64,000 bases of DNA from Trogon surrucura (lineage: Eukaryota; Chordata; Aves; Trogoniformes; Trogonidae): NCBI GenBank assembly GCA_020746105.1, contig CM036628.1:6644001-6708000 (forward strand). Reading direction: 5' to 3'. The notes beneath the pieces are model-generated. The model had not been told where the DNA came from and ran no database searches. It worked only from the letters and a program-made list of their open reading frames with translations. Shown here in pieces: positions 37,023-49,900 of the stretch. Both the position numbers and the translations under genes were made by a program. Position 1 is the stretch's first letter; each line of letters begins with the position of its first letter.

Positions 37023-37630
37023 ATGTCACAACAGCACAACCTCTTACTGAGTAACAACCACTGGAGAGCAATAGGAAAGAACGATAAGGAAATGAGAAAG
37101 TGAAGCAGTAAAACATTTAAGATAGCCAGAAATAGAGCTACCACCACAGATCCAGCGACGTCTCACAGGTCCACCTGTTTCAATTCAGTGGGGAAGATCT
37201 CCAAAGAGTAGTTGCTCACGGTGGTATTATATAGTGTTAGTCCTTCTGCATTTTGGCTTTCCAAGAACTGCTTTGCCTCCCCTCCTCCTATTTAGCACAC
37301 GCGTATTTGGCTCGTATGAGAGTCGTCAGGAGTGATCTTCCTTCCCCTCAGCATCACCTCTGTTGGTGGAACGTGTGCAGTTGACCAAAGGGCCCATTTT
37401 TTGCAGATGTAGAATGACTTGCAAACCTGCACACCGTTGGGCTTTTGCAGATGTAGCATGACTTGTGCTCACAAGACAGCTGCCTTATCAGTGGTTGAGC
37501 CAGACCCTATAGTCGCTTATCAGTTGTTGAGCCCCGTAGCTTATCAGGGGTTGAGCTTCCAAACTTGCAGACCATAGCCCTGACGTTTCTTTGCAGGAAA
37601 TTTCAGCAAGGTTGAGACAAATATTTAACA
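37023..37630 (-). mobile_element. Solo LTR-like block of an avian ERV
   Basis: The block runs from TGTCACAACAGC to CAAATATTTAACA, giving TGT...ACA ends. Read on the minus strand it has LTR order. A U3-like 400 bases carries three CTTATCAG-GGTTGAGC repeats (plus-strand 37484-37500, 37516-37532, 37540-37556) and two near-identical 23-base units (37399-37421 and 37443-37465, one mismatch). A TATATAA box follows (37227-37233), then about 200 bases of R-U5-like sequence containing GACGTCGCTGGATC, as I recall from bird ERVL-type LTRs. No clear target-site duplication, primer-binding site or internal genes are visible beside it, so a solo LTR is most likely. The right end is uncertain. No AATAAA is seen after the TATA box. 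Confidence 0.55.
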
Positions 37631-40309
37631 CAGTCTGTTATGCAATGGCAGGATCATCACATTTCCACCAATTACCTCTCTGCAGAGAGCAATCCAGCAA
37701 GCAGGAAATAGAGTTGTAGGTCAAATGTATGCTCCTTTTATACCCATATTGCTGTGGAGGCTCAAGAGCCCAGAGAGATGTCACAACCACTCTATGCTTT
37801 CTGGGAATACTAGTTCTGCAGAAGGTTCTTGCATCTCCTGCATGAGGAGAGCAGCTTTAATTTACTAGATGTAAAGAATTGACTCCCCAGCCTTCTGCCC
37901 AGCTTGGCGAAATAAATGATTGTCCATGATTCCTCACCAGCATAGTGCGTCCTTGCTCCGTCATACTATTTCTGCATAATAAAGCATTCAGTGGTCAAGT
38001 AGCACCAATATACACTTTCAGCTTTAGGATTCAAAACAAGTATTAAATCCTTTCTTTAGGGAATTCCTTCCAGAAATTACACTATGCCAGCAGAGATCCC
38101 TGGTTCATAACTGCAGAGAACAACGCAGTTTGGAAGGAAGAAACACCAGAGCAGCAAGAGATAACGGTTCAAAACTGATAGCTGAAAACACTATCACTAA
38201 ACCAGCCAGGCCCTGGGCAATCACAGAGGTTTTCCATGCTTCATTTCTGACTGGAAAATAATGCCAATTGGCTTCTGTGAGAAAAGGTAAGCAGCTCTTG
38301 CAAGGTTAAACCATTTCATGTAAAGTGGCCTGAAGATCAGAATTTGCCTTTTATTGTTCTTTTATAATGTGGCACATAAGACAGTAAAAAAAAAAATAAA
38401 ATAGTTCTCACCTGAGAGAATGCCATATTCATAAATATATCTTCATTTGCCTTTTTACACTGAATTATCACCTGTCACCTGATTGTTTCAACTGTACAAC
38501 TACTACAAGGATTTCCTTTCTTTCTGGAACATTTTCAAATACTGGATTTAAAAGAGCACAAAAAGCAGCACGAGGCTTGAGAATAAAATCAGGACCACAG
38601 AAATAGGAAAGAATCTGTTTCCACAGAAACTTTTAGAAAAGAAATAGCAACTCTTCATTCATTTCTGTATCCTCTTTGAGATCCCGAGTAAAGATATGCT
38701 GGGAAAATGAGTTACATGTGAATATACCAGATGACGAGTCAGAAAAGCTCTGGGCAAGAATTCAACAAGCCTAAGTTTTACCAGTGTTCGTATGCTTCTA
38801 AAACAAGATCCTGCGGAGCTTGTTGTCAGGCACGAGAGAAACTGGGCACACTGGCTTTGTGGCTTTTGTCAGCCAGCGAACTGGATACATGTGTGAGATG
38901 GGGGTGGCTTCTCACAGATTCTACTCTCCCCTAAATACAAGGATCCTCAAATTTTGTTGGCCTGGGAACAAGTATGAACAAAAACCATTCTGCCAGAATC
39001 TCAGACTTTTCTCATCTTGTCTGCATCAGTTCAAATGATACAAGCAACACCGGAGTGTCTCAAAGGTGACACAAGAAGCCTGTGTTGTAAGAGATGGGGT
39101 CTTTTCTGACAGGTATCAAGTAACACCGCCAACCTCCTCTGGAAAAAGTGAAAAAGGGGAACAGAATCAAATATACAATGTGATAGCAAAGCTCCTTGTC
39201 TTTGAGAGCAAAACTCCCATCCTGTGCAAAGAATATGAAGGAAACAGATGTTCCCATGTGGAGTTTAATGGCTAGATCGTTAAAGGGGTAACATAATTTC
39301 TTCTATCTGCATGTGCTTTGCTCAGACTAGTACAGAAAAACTTTTTCCTCCTGACATAATGATTCATGATTAAGGACCAGATTCTAACCAGTTCAAAGGT
39401 AAATGAGCAGAAATACCCTGACGACACTTCTTCCATAAGCACCCCTCATTAGAAGGTAAAAAATCAGCCCATGTGCCCATGACAGCACAGACACCTTCCT
39501 CTGTAGGTTTCAGGAGGTAGGTGTTTCTTGGTAAGCCTAATCCTACCAAGGACAGGACGGAGGTGAAGGGTTTTCTGGTGAGCCTCGCTTCCTGACTAGG
39601 GACTACAAGCAGTTATGTTTTGGGGTCCACTAGCTCACATCAGCTGCAAATCCCCGTTATGCAACTGAGTTTCCACCAAACTGACTTTGAAGTGTCCTGA
39701 CCGTCAAGAGGGCTTCAGCTCTGAGAGACGACCAAGACTATAAGTCACTCAGATCCCCTGGAAGTGCAGGGTGTACAGGACTAAAGTCTCTGCGCTGTTC
39801 CATGCTTCCTCAGTAATCTTGAGGCAGTGATGGACAGAATTTGTACTCTAGAAGGTCACAACTAAGGTTTTACTACCAGGCCTCTCACTTTTTCAGTTTT
39901 GAGCAATAGCATCAGGCACTTTTCAGGTCAACTCCTTTACTCTTAAGTTAACCCTGATTTCTATCTACAAATAAAAGCAGAGAACACCAAGCACATTGCT
40001 GGGAAAGCCAGTAGCAAAGAGTCACCTCCATGACCACGTTATGTCCATGAGAGCTCTTGGAGAAAAGGTCACCATGTATTTACCTGGCTGCACGCTCGGT
40101 AGGAAGTGTGCTCTATAAGAAGTGCTTTTAGCAACAGTTAACATTTTCAAGACAGTATGTCAACTAACAGTAACCTTTGAGAGAAGGGTTCAAAGAAAGG
40201 TTAAGGTAAGTTAACCTAAATAGCTTAGAGAAATGACAAGAAGTGTTGGAGGTAATTAATACTTGAGAGGAAATAATGTAAAGAAGAAGACAGACTTATT
40301 TAAGGTTGG
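37631..40309. other. Unique noncoding DNA
   Basis: No gene or clear transposon. A minus-strand TATAAAAGGAGC word lies at about 37730-37741, outside my LTR boundary. It could be a chance TATA box or show that the LTR extends farther. An A10 run with A-rich flank lies at about 38385-38402. Confidence 0.5.
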
Positions 40310-40580
40310 TCAATGCTCTACAAGAGGTAATGGCTTTAAATTAAAGAAGGGCAAGTTTAGATTAGATAACAAGGAAAAACTTTCTAACACGAACAGTAAT
40401 TCAACAGCGTAGCAGTCTGAAGAGAGAAGCAGCACAAGCATTATCAACAGACACATTCCAGCCGACGCCAGCAAGCGCTCTCAGAGGGAAAATACCTGGG
40501 ATAAACTGCAAGAGATCCTGGTGATTTGACTCAACAATCTAAAAAGACTATTCCAAACCGGGCATCTATGATCCTGTGAT
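40310..40580 (+). mobile_element. Old CR1 LINE, sense
   Basis: CAAGAGGTAATGGCTTTAAA, TTAAAGAAGGGCAAGTTTAG, ATTAGATAACAAGGAAAAAC follow the CR1 ORF2 C-terminal codons, and TATTCCAAACCGGGCATCTA then TGATCCTGTGATT matches the 3' end. The middle is heavily diverged, suggesting one of the oldest copies here. The start could lie up to 90 bases farther left. Confidence 0.7.
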
Positions 40581-41516
40581 TAACACACACATCACCTATT
40601 AATCTTACATGTTCCTACGGCCACCACTTCCCATTTAAAGCGTACCCGCCTGACATAGATGGATGGTGGATTGTAGAACCATAATGTAGCCCTACAATGG
40701 ATTATTGGTCTGATCCTCCCTTCAACCATGCATCACATCTCACCTCATATATGTTATGTTACAGTAAATTTTCAAAGACTGGCCCCCCCCCTCCCCTAGA
40801 AGGCCCAGACGCAAGAACCAAGGTGGAAATGTTAAAATGTGTTTCAGGCATTGATTTAGCAGCGTGTTTAGCTGACCACAGTTTGTAAATGTGCTGAAAT
40901 GTTTCAGAATGAAAATGACTGAATATTCTAACAACATGGCATCAGCTCCTGTTTTATGAGTTTATTTACCATGATCTTTGTAACTCTGAAAGCTTCGTAT
41001 TTCCTTCCTCAGTCTCATAATCTTCCTTCAGCCTACAGGATCATCTGTTAACCTCTTCTTTGTTTGCAAGGGCAGTTTTTCAACTGAATTCCAAAAAGAT
41101 TTGATGGCTTCAGGCAGGGAACAGAAAATAGAAGATGCTGCATAGTCTGAAAGAGGAAACAGCATAGGATCTCATCTATCACACTATACCACATAATTAG
41201 CAGAAGCACTGTTTCACTCTGATTAAAACCATATTCCTCACATCACAGTTATTCTGCCATGTATGTCGCTAAACTCAGACATTCCCTCAGGATGAAAACT
41301 TCTCAGAAAAGTACGGGCAAGTTGAAGACATCCCACAGGAAACTAGCAAGTGGCTCCAAAACACAGCAGTTGTTCTCAGTGAAGGTATTAGTGGGGCAAA
41401 GAATTGCATGATCAGGGCCAGATCAGCTGTGATATTCATGTGTTGAGCCACCACGGAAATCTGAGAGGCACTGACCCATGCTGGGCCAGATACCAGCAGA
41501 AACACAGCCATGAAAT
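40581..41516. other. Unique noncoding DNA
   Basis: No gene seen. A C9 run followed by TCCCC lies at 40783-40795, giving two short G runs on the minus strand. Nothing else stands out. Confidence 0.5.
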
Positions 41517-41580
41517 TAAGGCTCCTGGGTTTTCTTCCCAGCTTCACCACTGAATACCCACAAGGTTGTGCATAATCACA
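41517..41580 (+). mobile_element. MIR-like SINE relic
   Basis: TAAGGCTCCTGGGTTTTCTT, CCCAGCTTCACCACTGAA, then ACAAGGTTGTGCATAATCAC match the order of the MIR-like core (GGCTCCTGGGTTCTATTCCCAGCTCTGCCACTGA...TGTGTGACC). About 60 bases are recognisable and diverged, as expected for this ancient family. Confidence 0.6.
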
Positions 41581-44500
41581 GTTCAGTGCAGGCTTGTAAG
41601 GGTTAATTCATGGACTTTGAACCACCTGACTTAAGGCTAGGTTATGGCTCCCCTGAGGAGGTAGAATGAAGCCTTAAAAGGTTTGCTTGGGGCACTTGGG
41701 AGGAAGATTTGCCTGCTGAAAGCAGAGCTCAGATCTCTGAAGCACCTGGTAAAAAAATCATCAGCTAGTAACAAAAACTAAGGTTCTGCTAGCCGCTCAT
41801 CTTTAGATGCTTTCCCACTGGTTGCATAAGCCATCACACAGGCAAAGGCTGTGTGTGTCTTTCTCCTCATGGGCTGTCCCCCATGGCCATTACGGGTGAA
41901 GATCCCTGCTTTCAGTCAGAGTTTTGCAATGGGCCAGAGGAGTCTGACTTGGAATGAGCTCTGATTTTTTACAGGAAAAAATTCAGCTCAGAAAGTTAAC
42001 AGTACTAAAAACTTCAGATTGACAGAAAAGTAAGTAAAAACTATGCTTTACTGCAACTATATTTCCCTGGGCAACTTTAATTTTGCTTGTTGCTGGACAT
42101 ACATGACAACACAGTCTTACACGAATGGCCTCAAAAATAAAACTATCTGTAGCCTACAAATTCATACCCATCCTAAGACTGGGTTGGATAAAGAAACAAG
42201 ATGATGACTGAACATCCAGGTGATGGATACTAAATTCAGCATGGGAAGAAGATTATCTCTGTAACCGTTCATATCCAAGTTTCCTACATAAAATTCTATC
42301 ATTGTGTATAGATATAAGAATTTGGGAGGGTAGGTGGCCAAACACAATTTTGCTATTTTGCAGCCAGAGTATTCTCTTAACACAGGCTTTAGAGATGACA
42401 TCTATAAATCACATGTATCCTCAAAAACTTGCCAAATAAATTGTCAAAAATAATTCTTCCTAATACATTTATTGCCCAGTCTTCTTCTCTGCTTACCAGA
42501 CCTAGATATGATTTCTATCACTGAGAGGTTAGGATATTATATCTGAATATATTAGTCAGATCCGAAGATTAGTGGCAGAAATTTATCCAGGGTTCAACAG
42601 TGGCATTTAATTTAACATCTGCAATGTAATGTTCTCCCATCCCTCTGCTCAACAGGTTAATTCATGAAGGTTTACTGATGGCCACAGTGAAAGTGGGCTC
42701 AAAGAAGACAATAAAATTAAAAGGGACTCTAAAAAGCAACTGTAAGAGAAAACAAAGAGAAAACCCTTGATTCATTAAGCAGACCCTCAGACAGATCCAG
42801 GTCTAAATTAATAGAATTCAGCTTGTAAAAAGAAAAATTCAAGCTGAATAAAACTGAGTAAAAAGCAAGTTTTACTTCTGCAATGAAACTCGTGTACCAC
42901 TGCTTCTGGCCAAGACTATCTCAACACTGCATCGCATGTCTCTGCTAAAGAAATTGTTCCCTTTACAACTTATATTACCTTAGAACAGGTGCCACATTCT
43001 GCCTCAGCCCCCGTCACTCTCTCTGGAGTATTTCACATGCTCCTGTTCATCCCTAGAGCAACTGGACGCCTTCACAGGAAAAATGAAACAGGAAAACCAA
43101 CTGCTCCAAGTTCCCCTGGCAGGACAGACGCACTCCCTCGTGCTCAGGGAATAAGAAATTGGTGCTAAAGTAGAAGATTCTCCCTGTAAATTAAATTACC
43201 TTTCCTCTGAGGAAAAATTTCTGCATGGAGTTGTATTAAATATGGTTTTCTTTAAAGACTGGATGACCATCCATTTGCCAAAAATTTAATAGAGCTAAGT
43301 TGTCTATGAAGTATGAGCTGGATAAAGAGGTTTCAGCTCATCAAAAGAATAAGATGCTTAGAACAGCTGTCTGACAGGGACAAGAAACCAAGCCCACTTT
43401 GAGGTGGAGCTTAATAAATGAATTAGAGAAACTGCAGGGTTGACTTACCTGCAATGAGATCATATTTGGGGAAATAAAATGTTCTTGTAAGTCATTGATT
43501 TGCTTCCTGGCATCAGTTTCCGTGATGTTTAGCAATGGTGATCTGTGATTTCTAAGGGCTGCCACAGTTCAGGTTAAAGGTTGTGGGTAACGTGGTCTTC
43601 CAGAGAAAAAAGCTGTATTTGTGGTTATAATCCACTTTGCCTATAGCTGATTTTTTTTTTAGTTCTTTTTCCATCATCTAATTCAGAAGCTAAACACTTG
43701 CACTGCACGAATGAAAGGCACGAGTCAGACAAGCATTAGTTGATGACATTTCAGTTTTCTTCAGGAACTGTCCCTGCACCCACAGCCTGCACACCGCACC
43801 TTGGATTTCAGCCACCCACTCCACGCTTCCCTGCGCCCGTGCCCACCCACAACAGCCTTCACCTGTTGCCTCCAGCTGACTGAAACCGATGAGACACTTT
43901 CTCTCTGACTGCGTTAGGCACTGGCTCTGGCTCTTCCATCCCAGCAAACAGGTGGGAGTGACAGGACTGATTTGCCCGCTCTTCCCACGTTTCGGGTGTT
44001 CTTGATGCCTGCCCAGAGCCCTGGTGACCGCAGGGATGCGTGGGAGAGCGTGGCTATTGGAGCACGGCTGCGGCGTGCCGACAGTCTGCAACAAGGGAGG
44101 AAAACAAGCAACCAAACTCTCTTCTGTAGCCATTGGTAGTGCCTATACATCATACATACATGCACCTACACGTATTGTTTTCCTGCTCGAGGGTGACACT
44201 GCCCGCACAGCCCCGCCAGCCCTTGCCACTCGCATCCCAGGGAGCTGCTCGCAGGAGCCTGGAGATCAAAACTCACCCGCTGCCTTCAGCCCCTCGTCAG
44301 ACACCGAAGGCATTCACACTCCAGAGCAGGTTTCTGTGAGCCTTTTATTAATACTGTACATTTCTTGGGTGACTGAAAGTACTCAGTTCCTAGCTTGCTG
44401 TCTCACAATTCACAGGGGCTTATTATTAATGGCCCAGTAAAACAATATGCAGCCTGTTGTATCTTAATTCCATAGTCAGTAATGACCAACTTAGAGAAAT

Positions 44501-45154
44501 CATTTTAGACCTATGGGTTTTCTAAGGCCTTTTGAAGGTAATGGCAGTAAAATATGCATATATTAATGTTACTTGCGGAAGGCAGAATATAGTGGCAGTA
44601 TAAGCAATAATACAGCACTGTGTAATAAAAATTGAAAATTCTTTTCCGTAAGTGTAAATATAAAATACCTCTGGGGGACATATCTAAAGGAAGAGTGTTT
44701 CAATAACACATAGTTAAACTCAAAATTATATTTTTCAAAGCTATCCAAGTATAGTCTAATAAATAAACCATAAAATAAAACAACATTTTACAAGGAAGAC
44801 TCATACCGTATTTCAAGCTTTTTGCCACTCTTAAAATCGTTATTTAATATGGACAGCTTTAGTCACAAAATTTCAAGAGTTTATTCAATATCTTTTATGC
44901 GCTTTACAAGGTTATTAGAGAATTTATTTTCTCTTTCCCTTACAGATTGGAAGGTGGGCAGTGATATATGAGCTTTCACATTTTATTTATTCACCAAACT
45001 GTTCCAGATGTGATCCCATCATTTATCCACTGACACATCAAACCTGCTGCGTGACCTTTACAGTGACCTCTTTACAACACTTGCTTTCATGCTCTTAAAG
45101 TTATAGCAGCTTAACAGTGCTTGCTTCAGTGGGAAGACAAGAGGACAGATATTT

Positions 45155-45169
45155 GGGGGGGGGGGGGGG
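45155..45169 (+). repeat. G15 homopolymer
   Basis: Fifteen consecutive G. Long G runs are rare in vertebrate DNA, are unstable, and can form inter- or intramolecular quadruplex structures. Assembly or sequencing length error is likely at such a run. Confidence 0.9.
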
Positions 45170-45553
45170 AACATAATTTTAAAATAATAAAAATTTAATT
45201 TCTCTCCTACAATATGAAAACTAAATCCAGGTGGTAAACTAGCCAGTGGAGTTATATTCCCAGAAATGTTTCAATCATATTTTACTCCAAACAGTATTTC
45301 ACTCCACGGACTTGGAATGTACTGGATTTGCACAGGCTACATTTAGCCGGCACTAAGTCTTTCTTCACGTCTTGTGATTTGTCACAGCAATAGGCACTCG
45401 TGGGGCAATATGCCTTTCCTTACCCTACACCAGCAAACAGAATGAGGGGTCTATCTGCAGTTTTCCTTCTAAACGGAAATAAATTGCTTACAGTACATAC
45501 GAAATGTCCATTAACTAAAAAATATCTACATCATTATGACCTTAGCATTATGC

Positions 45554-45578
45554 AAAAAAAACAAAAAAAAAAAAAAAA
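45554..45578 (+). repeat. Interrupted poly(A)
   Basis: A8, C, A16. No retroposed body or target-site duplication is evident around it. A simple repeat; a similar A15 run occurs at 46860-46874. Confidence 0.85.
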
Positions 45579-46927
45579 GAATTTTGGTGTCATGTCTTAG
45601 GGAGTCAGCGGGTACACCAAATTATTTCAGGTATAGATCATTCATTCCAGGCAGCTCCCAAAGCCCAGACCTGGCCAGGTGGGAATTTCCACGTCTGGTG
45701 AACTTTTCCTCGGTACTTTTTTGTTTTATGTACTTCCATATTTGGGTTGATACCAGCAGCAGACATGCCTCCGTTGTGGTTCACGCAGTATTTATGGCCC
45801 GAGAGGTAGCAGAGAGTGTGAAGAAGCCAGCACACACACATGTATGCAGACAGACCCCCACACAGCCTGAGCCAGGGGATGAAGCACTGATAGCACGAAA
45901 AAGGTGCTGCACGCCTTCTAGCTAACAACTCCCCACGCTTCAATTTCACTTAGAAAAATTCCCACCGACTTCAGCAGAAGCGTTCAAGTAATGTGTAAGG
46001 AATAAGCGAAACTTGGGGAAGGCTGTGGTGAGAACTTCTGGACGGCCTCCTCCTTCCCATGCGCTCAGCTCTTTGCTCTGCACACGCCCACTGCAGAATC
46101 ATTTCACTGGAATGCCTGAATTTCTGGATTCATATCAAAGCAAAACCTGAGCTGTGAGGCACTGAAGATCACCCCGACCTCTCTCCTTGTCCTCCCTTCC
46201 CTCCCTCCTGATCTCAACGGTGGATACACACCACTGCAGGGCAGACATCGGAGCGGCCCAAGGTACCACCTGAGCCCTCCTGGCAGAGTCACCGTGTAAA
46301 AAAAAGAGGAGCAGAATAAGCCCTGCAGTCGTCTTCCAACAAACCCTTCCCAGAGCTACACACAGACACCTCTGGTTAACTCACACGGGCTTCTGTTTCG
46401 GTGACTCGTGAAACGGGCCTAAATGCTGAGCTGAGGCTGGGCCTCTAAGATTTACACTCAAAGCAGAAAATTGAATTCACTCTCACGACGCATTCTCCCC
46501 CTCTGTAACACAATGTTCTGAAACTGGGGGTTTGTTTTGTGTTTTTTGCAGAAATAATGAGGTTTCAGACTAAAATCTTAAACAGCCTTTTTTTGCAATA
46601 TTAGTTCATCAATAATGGAAAAATGACATCAAAGAAAACATACTTGTTTCTTCGGGTGTGAACCAAAACACAAAGCAAAGCTGGTAGAAAAACAATGCAT
46701 TAACCTCACGTGCTTTGAAAATAGATGAACAGTACAAATCGTAGATCTGAAGATCCTAGCAGAAGAATATTATGAAGTTATCTGGAAGTACCGCTTCCAG
46801 GTTAGGTGATCACAGAAAGATTACAGTAACACGCCACCACTAAGTGATTAATTCTCAGGAAAAAAAAAAAAAAGGTGCAGCCCTGTTTTGATCACTTCTC
46901 TAGTTCATAGACTTACATTTCAGCTGG

Positions 46928-46966
46928 AGTCACACTTCAAACAAGCAGAGCTGGGATTCGAAACTT
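46928..46966 (-). mobile_element. MIR-like SINE relic, reversed
   Basis: GAGTCACACTTCAAACAAGC then AGAGCTGGGATTCGAAAC is close to the antisense MIR core (GGTCACACAGC...GCAGAGCTGGGATTCGAACCC). The GGATTCGAA word derives from the tRNA-like B-box of the SINE. It is too short to be a tRNA gene. Confidence 0.5.
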
Positions 46967-49900
46967 TTTGAATAACACTCAGAAATAAAATTCAAGCGAG
47001 CTCCCCTGCTCACTTTCTACAGCTTATCCCTGCTGGCAAACGAAATGCAACTGTTGGCTTTTGAAAGCCACAAATTTGCAAGGGTCTGGGGCGTGAGCTG
47101 GCAGGAGGCTCAGGCTTCTCGATGTTTGTAATTGAAAAGGACATGAAGTAATGAAGTAATTTCCCTGCCCCTATTCTCCATGTTTATCAGAGGGCTGTCT
47201 GCAGTGGAGGAAGGGTGACAGGGTAATCTGAGCCTCCACAGAAAACCTGCTTTTTCTCCAAAGTTATTTAGATTTCCATGAGCGCTGGCAGAACTTTGGA
47301 AGGAGTCCAGGCGAATGAAGGAATTTGGCTGCTCTGAAAATATCATACAGGAACTTTAAAAATTGAACTGATTTATGCCCTGTAATGTTTTCAATACTGT
47401 ATAAATTAAGTTTGAGTTCCTAGCCTGGATTTTAAGAAGAAATTTTATATGTTATGAGCCATGAAAGAACCAGAGGAAAAAAAATATCTTATTGTATGAT
47501 AATTCCACCTCTCTTATAAGAAGTGCTAGACTTTGCATATATAATGTGTTCAAAGGAATAATATGGAAAATGCATTACTTTGTAGCATCAAAGGATGTTC
47601 CAGAATACCTTGAGGTCCTGACAGCTATTTGGAGTTTGCTAATATCACACAGCACTGTGAAATATATTAGCAATATAAAGTTTATATGTTCTGTTCACCA
47701 CCGGCTAACGGTAGAGCTGAGCTTGGGAACACTTCTGAAGTGCGGCATCTAGAAAGTGTAACCTAATTGGAGGGAGAAAATTATCTCCTACAGAGGAGTG
47801 CTTAAAGCCACCTTTAGTCTTTCATGTGCAGATGGCAATGTCTGGGGTTTTTCCCCTGTGGACATGGTAGCCTGTGTCAAACGCTCTGAGCAGCAGCTTC
47901 CATGGCATAGTCTCAGGAAGTTCTCTAGCGTCAATAAACAGCCATGTGCTTTCTGAGGCTTTATGATAAACTGTGAGGTTTTCAAAGGAACCACAATTTG
48001 CACATCTAACAAACATAAATATGTTTATCTGTGGTGCCTTGTCCTCAGTCAGAGGGAGCTACAGCTGTAAACAGCTAAATATATTTTCCTCTTCTAATCA
48101 GCCATGGACACAACCTCAGCTGGGGATCTAAAGGTTGAGTCACGGTTGATCCCTGGTATGATTAATCACCAGCCTCCTCAGAGGTTTGAGCCTTGTTTCT
48201 GGTTCAGAGGTCAGCCTGTACAAAAGGCCATTACCAGTGAGCCAGCCACCTCTGTGCTAGCAAACCTTCAGTGCAAACCAGTGCCCCAGCTGTAAACCAG
48301 AGATCTGCAGAATGTGCAGCTCAGGGCTCAAGCTGGTCCCGAGCTTCGACACCTGAAGAGGAGCATCAAGAGGCTAAGAGGAGGTAGTTGCCATGGAGAA
48401 GTGCATAACCAGAAGATTAGGAGGAGATCGCTTTCTTCTGGAGCCCAAAAGAGTAATTGGGAAGTCAGCAGAAGCTGACAATCCCCAGAAAAATGAAATT
48501 ATAAAATTAAAGTTGTGCTGGCGGCCAAACCTTCCTCCAAGAATTTAGGCGGGCAATGCAGGTGAGGAGCCATTTTAAGAAAGAAAAAAAAATTATTCAT
48601 CAGGAAACTCTTTCGTAAGCAAACATATACCTTCAGCGTGCAGATACGTGAGGGGCTGCCACTGGCATTTCCTAAGGAGTGGAAGAGTCTATTGTCCGTC
48701 ACTGCTGTTACACACCACTGTTCCCCCATGCCTATATTTTGAGTCACCTTTTCAAAAAAGAGCTCTAAATTTACTGGTTGCAATTTTCAGTCCATGATTA
48801 TGTGTAAACCAGCATCATCACCTGGCAGACGTTCGTGTGCAAAAGCATCCAATTCCATGCCTTTCCACATGCAAATGACTATTGTACTGAAGCTTCGGTA
48901 CAAATTGATTGTGCGTGGGAAAATTAAAATTATTTTTAAAAAAATAGTAATTACGAGAGCTATGCTCTTCCAGGACAGATGTTTCTCTCTCTCCTTCTCT
49001 ACTGTGTGCCATTCGTGGTCTTTAAGATACATATTGTCCCCTGGTCCTTTGACTCAAGGCAACAATCCCTCTCTTCATGCCTTTTGTGACATTAATATTT
49101 TCAACCCATTCTGCCTGTTGGGACAGGCAAATATGCCACCTTTTCAGCAAACCATCACACTAAGAATATACCTTTGTCTTCTAAAATGCACAATTTCTCT
49201 ACCTCCCTATATGTCCATAGTCCTGGTATGTCTAAAGCATGAGCTGGAACTAACCTCAGATCAAAACCACCTTTTATACCTGTGAAAGTGGAACAGCAAT
49301 AAAACCCAAAACTGCTCTTAGTTCTGTGGAGAAACCTAGAAATTTAACCTATTGGGAATGGGTGTTTCCGCAGACTCCCAGCAGAGTGGAGAAAGGTCCA
49401 GATTTACAGTGTAATTAAAATTACTTTTTTTTTGGTTATATTTTCCACTGTACGGTTTTTTTTTCCTCTGCTGTAATATTCTGCAGGCCTTAGAGAAGTG
49501 TCCCTGCATCTTAGTACACAGAGGTCTTGGGATATTACTTGAAAACAGTACACCAAGAGGAAATTGTGCAATCAATTCCATGAGAATGCCTCCCTCAGCA
49601 ATAAACACTGCCTGTGCCAAATAAATGGGTGATGTGCGTCATAAATTTCCTTTTCCTGTCAGAGCAGCCACAAGAAATGGATGAAGTTATGCACATTTGT
49701 ATAAAAATAAAAACGTGTTATTTGCTCTAGAGCATACTGCGGACAGGGCACTGCGAGCTCTGAGGAGCTGCAGAGCGCTTGCTCGGGCTCCCAGCACCAA
49801 GCAGCCGAAGGTAGAGCTCCCCGCGCACAAAGGAAAGCACATCCAGTTTTTCTCACAGTGGTTTTATGCCAGTTCTAGCCTAACTGGTCACAAACCATGA

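Larger units (their letters stand above)
41581..46927. other. Unique noncoding DNA with homopolymer runs
   Basis: No gene recognised. The part 43690-44340 is relatively GC-rich and open in several registers (the longest about 147 codons, minus 43690-44133) without domains. The part 44340-44920 is AT-rich and repeat-free with TTATTAATGG and ATATTAATG words, a possible noncoding element. Homopolymer runs are listed separately. Words at about 45960-45990 (TTCCCACCGACTTCAGCAGA) faintly recall the palindromic-repeat centre. Confidence 0.5.

Noticed and set aside
37021-37787. 12-base direct repeat AGATGTCACAAC at 37021 and 37776, as possible element boundaries
   Set aside because: Many 12-base matches are expected by chance in 64 kb, sequence beyond the 12 bases does not match, and it does not fit the TG...CA ends of the LTR.
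46928-46966. Possible tRNA B-box (GGATTCGAA)
   Set aside because: No A-box or cloverleaf can be drawn. It fits a MIR-like SINE relic instead.
48794-49285. Plus-strand open frame of 163 codons
   Set aside because: One frame this long is expected by chance in 64 kb. The product has no recognisable domain or signal, and the codons look unconstrained.
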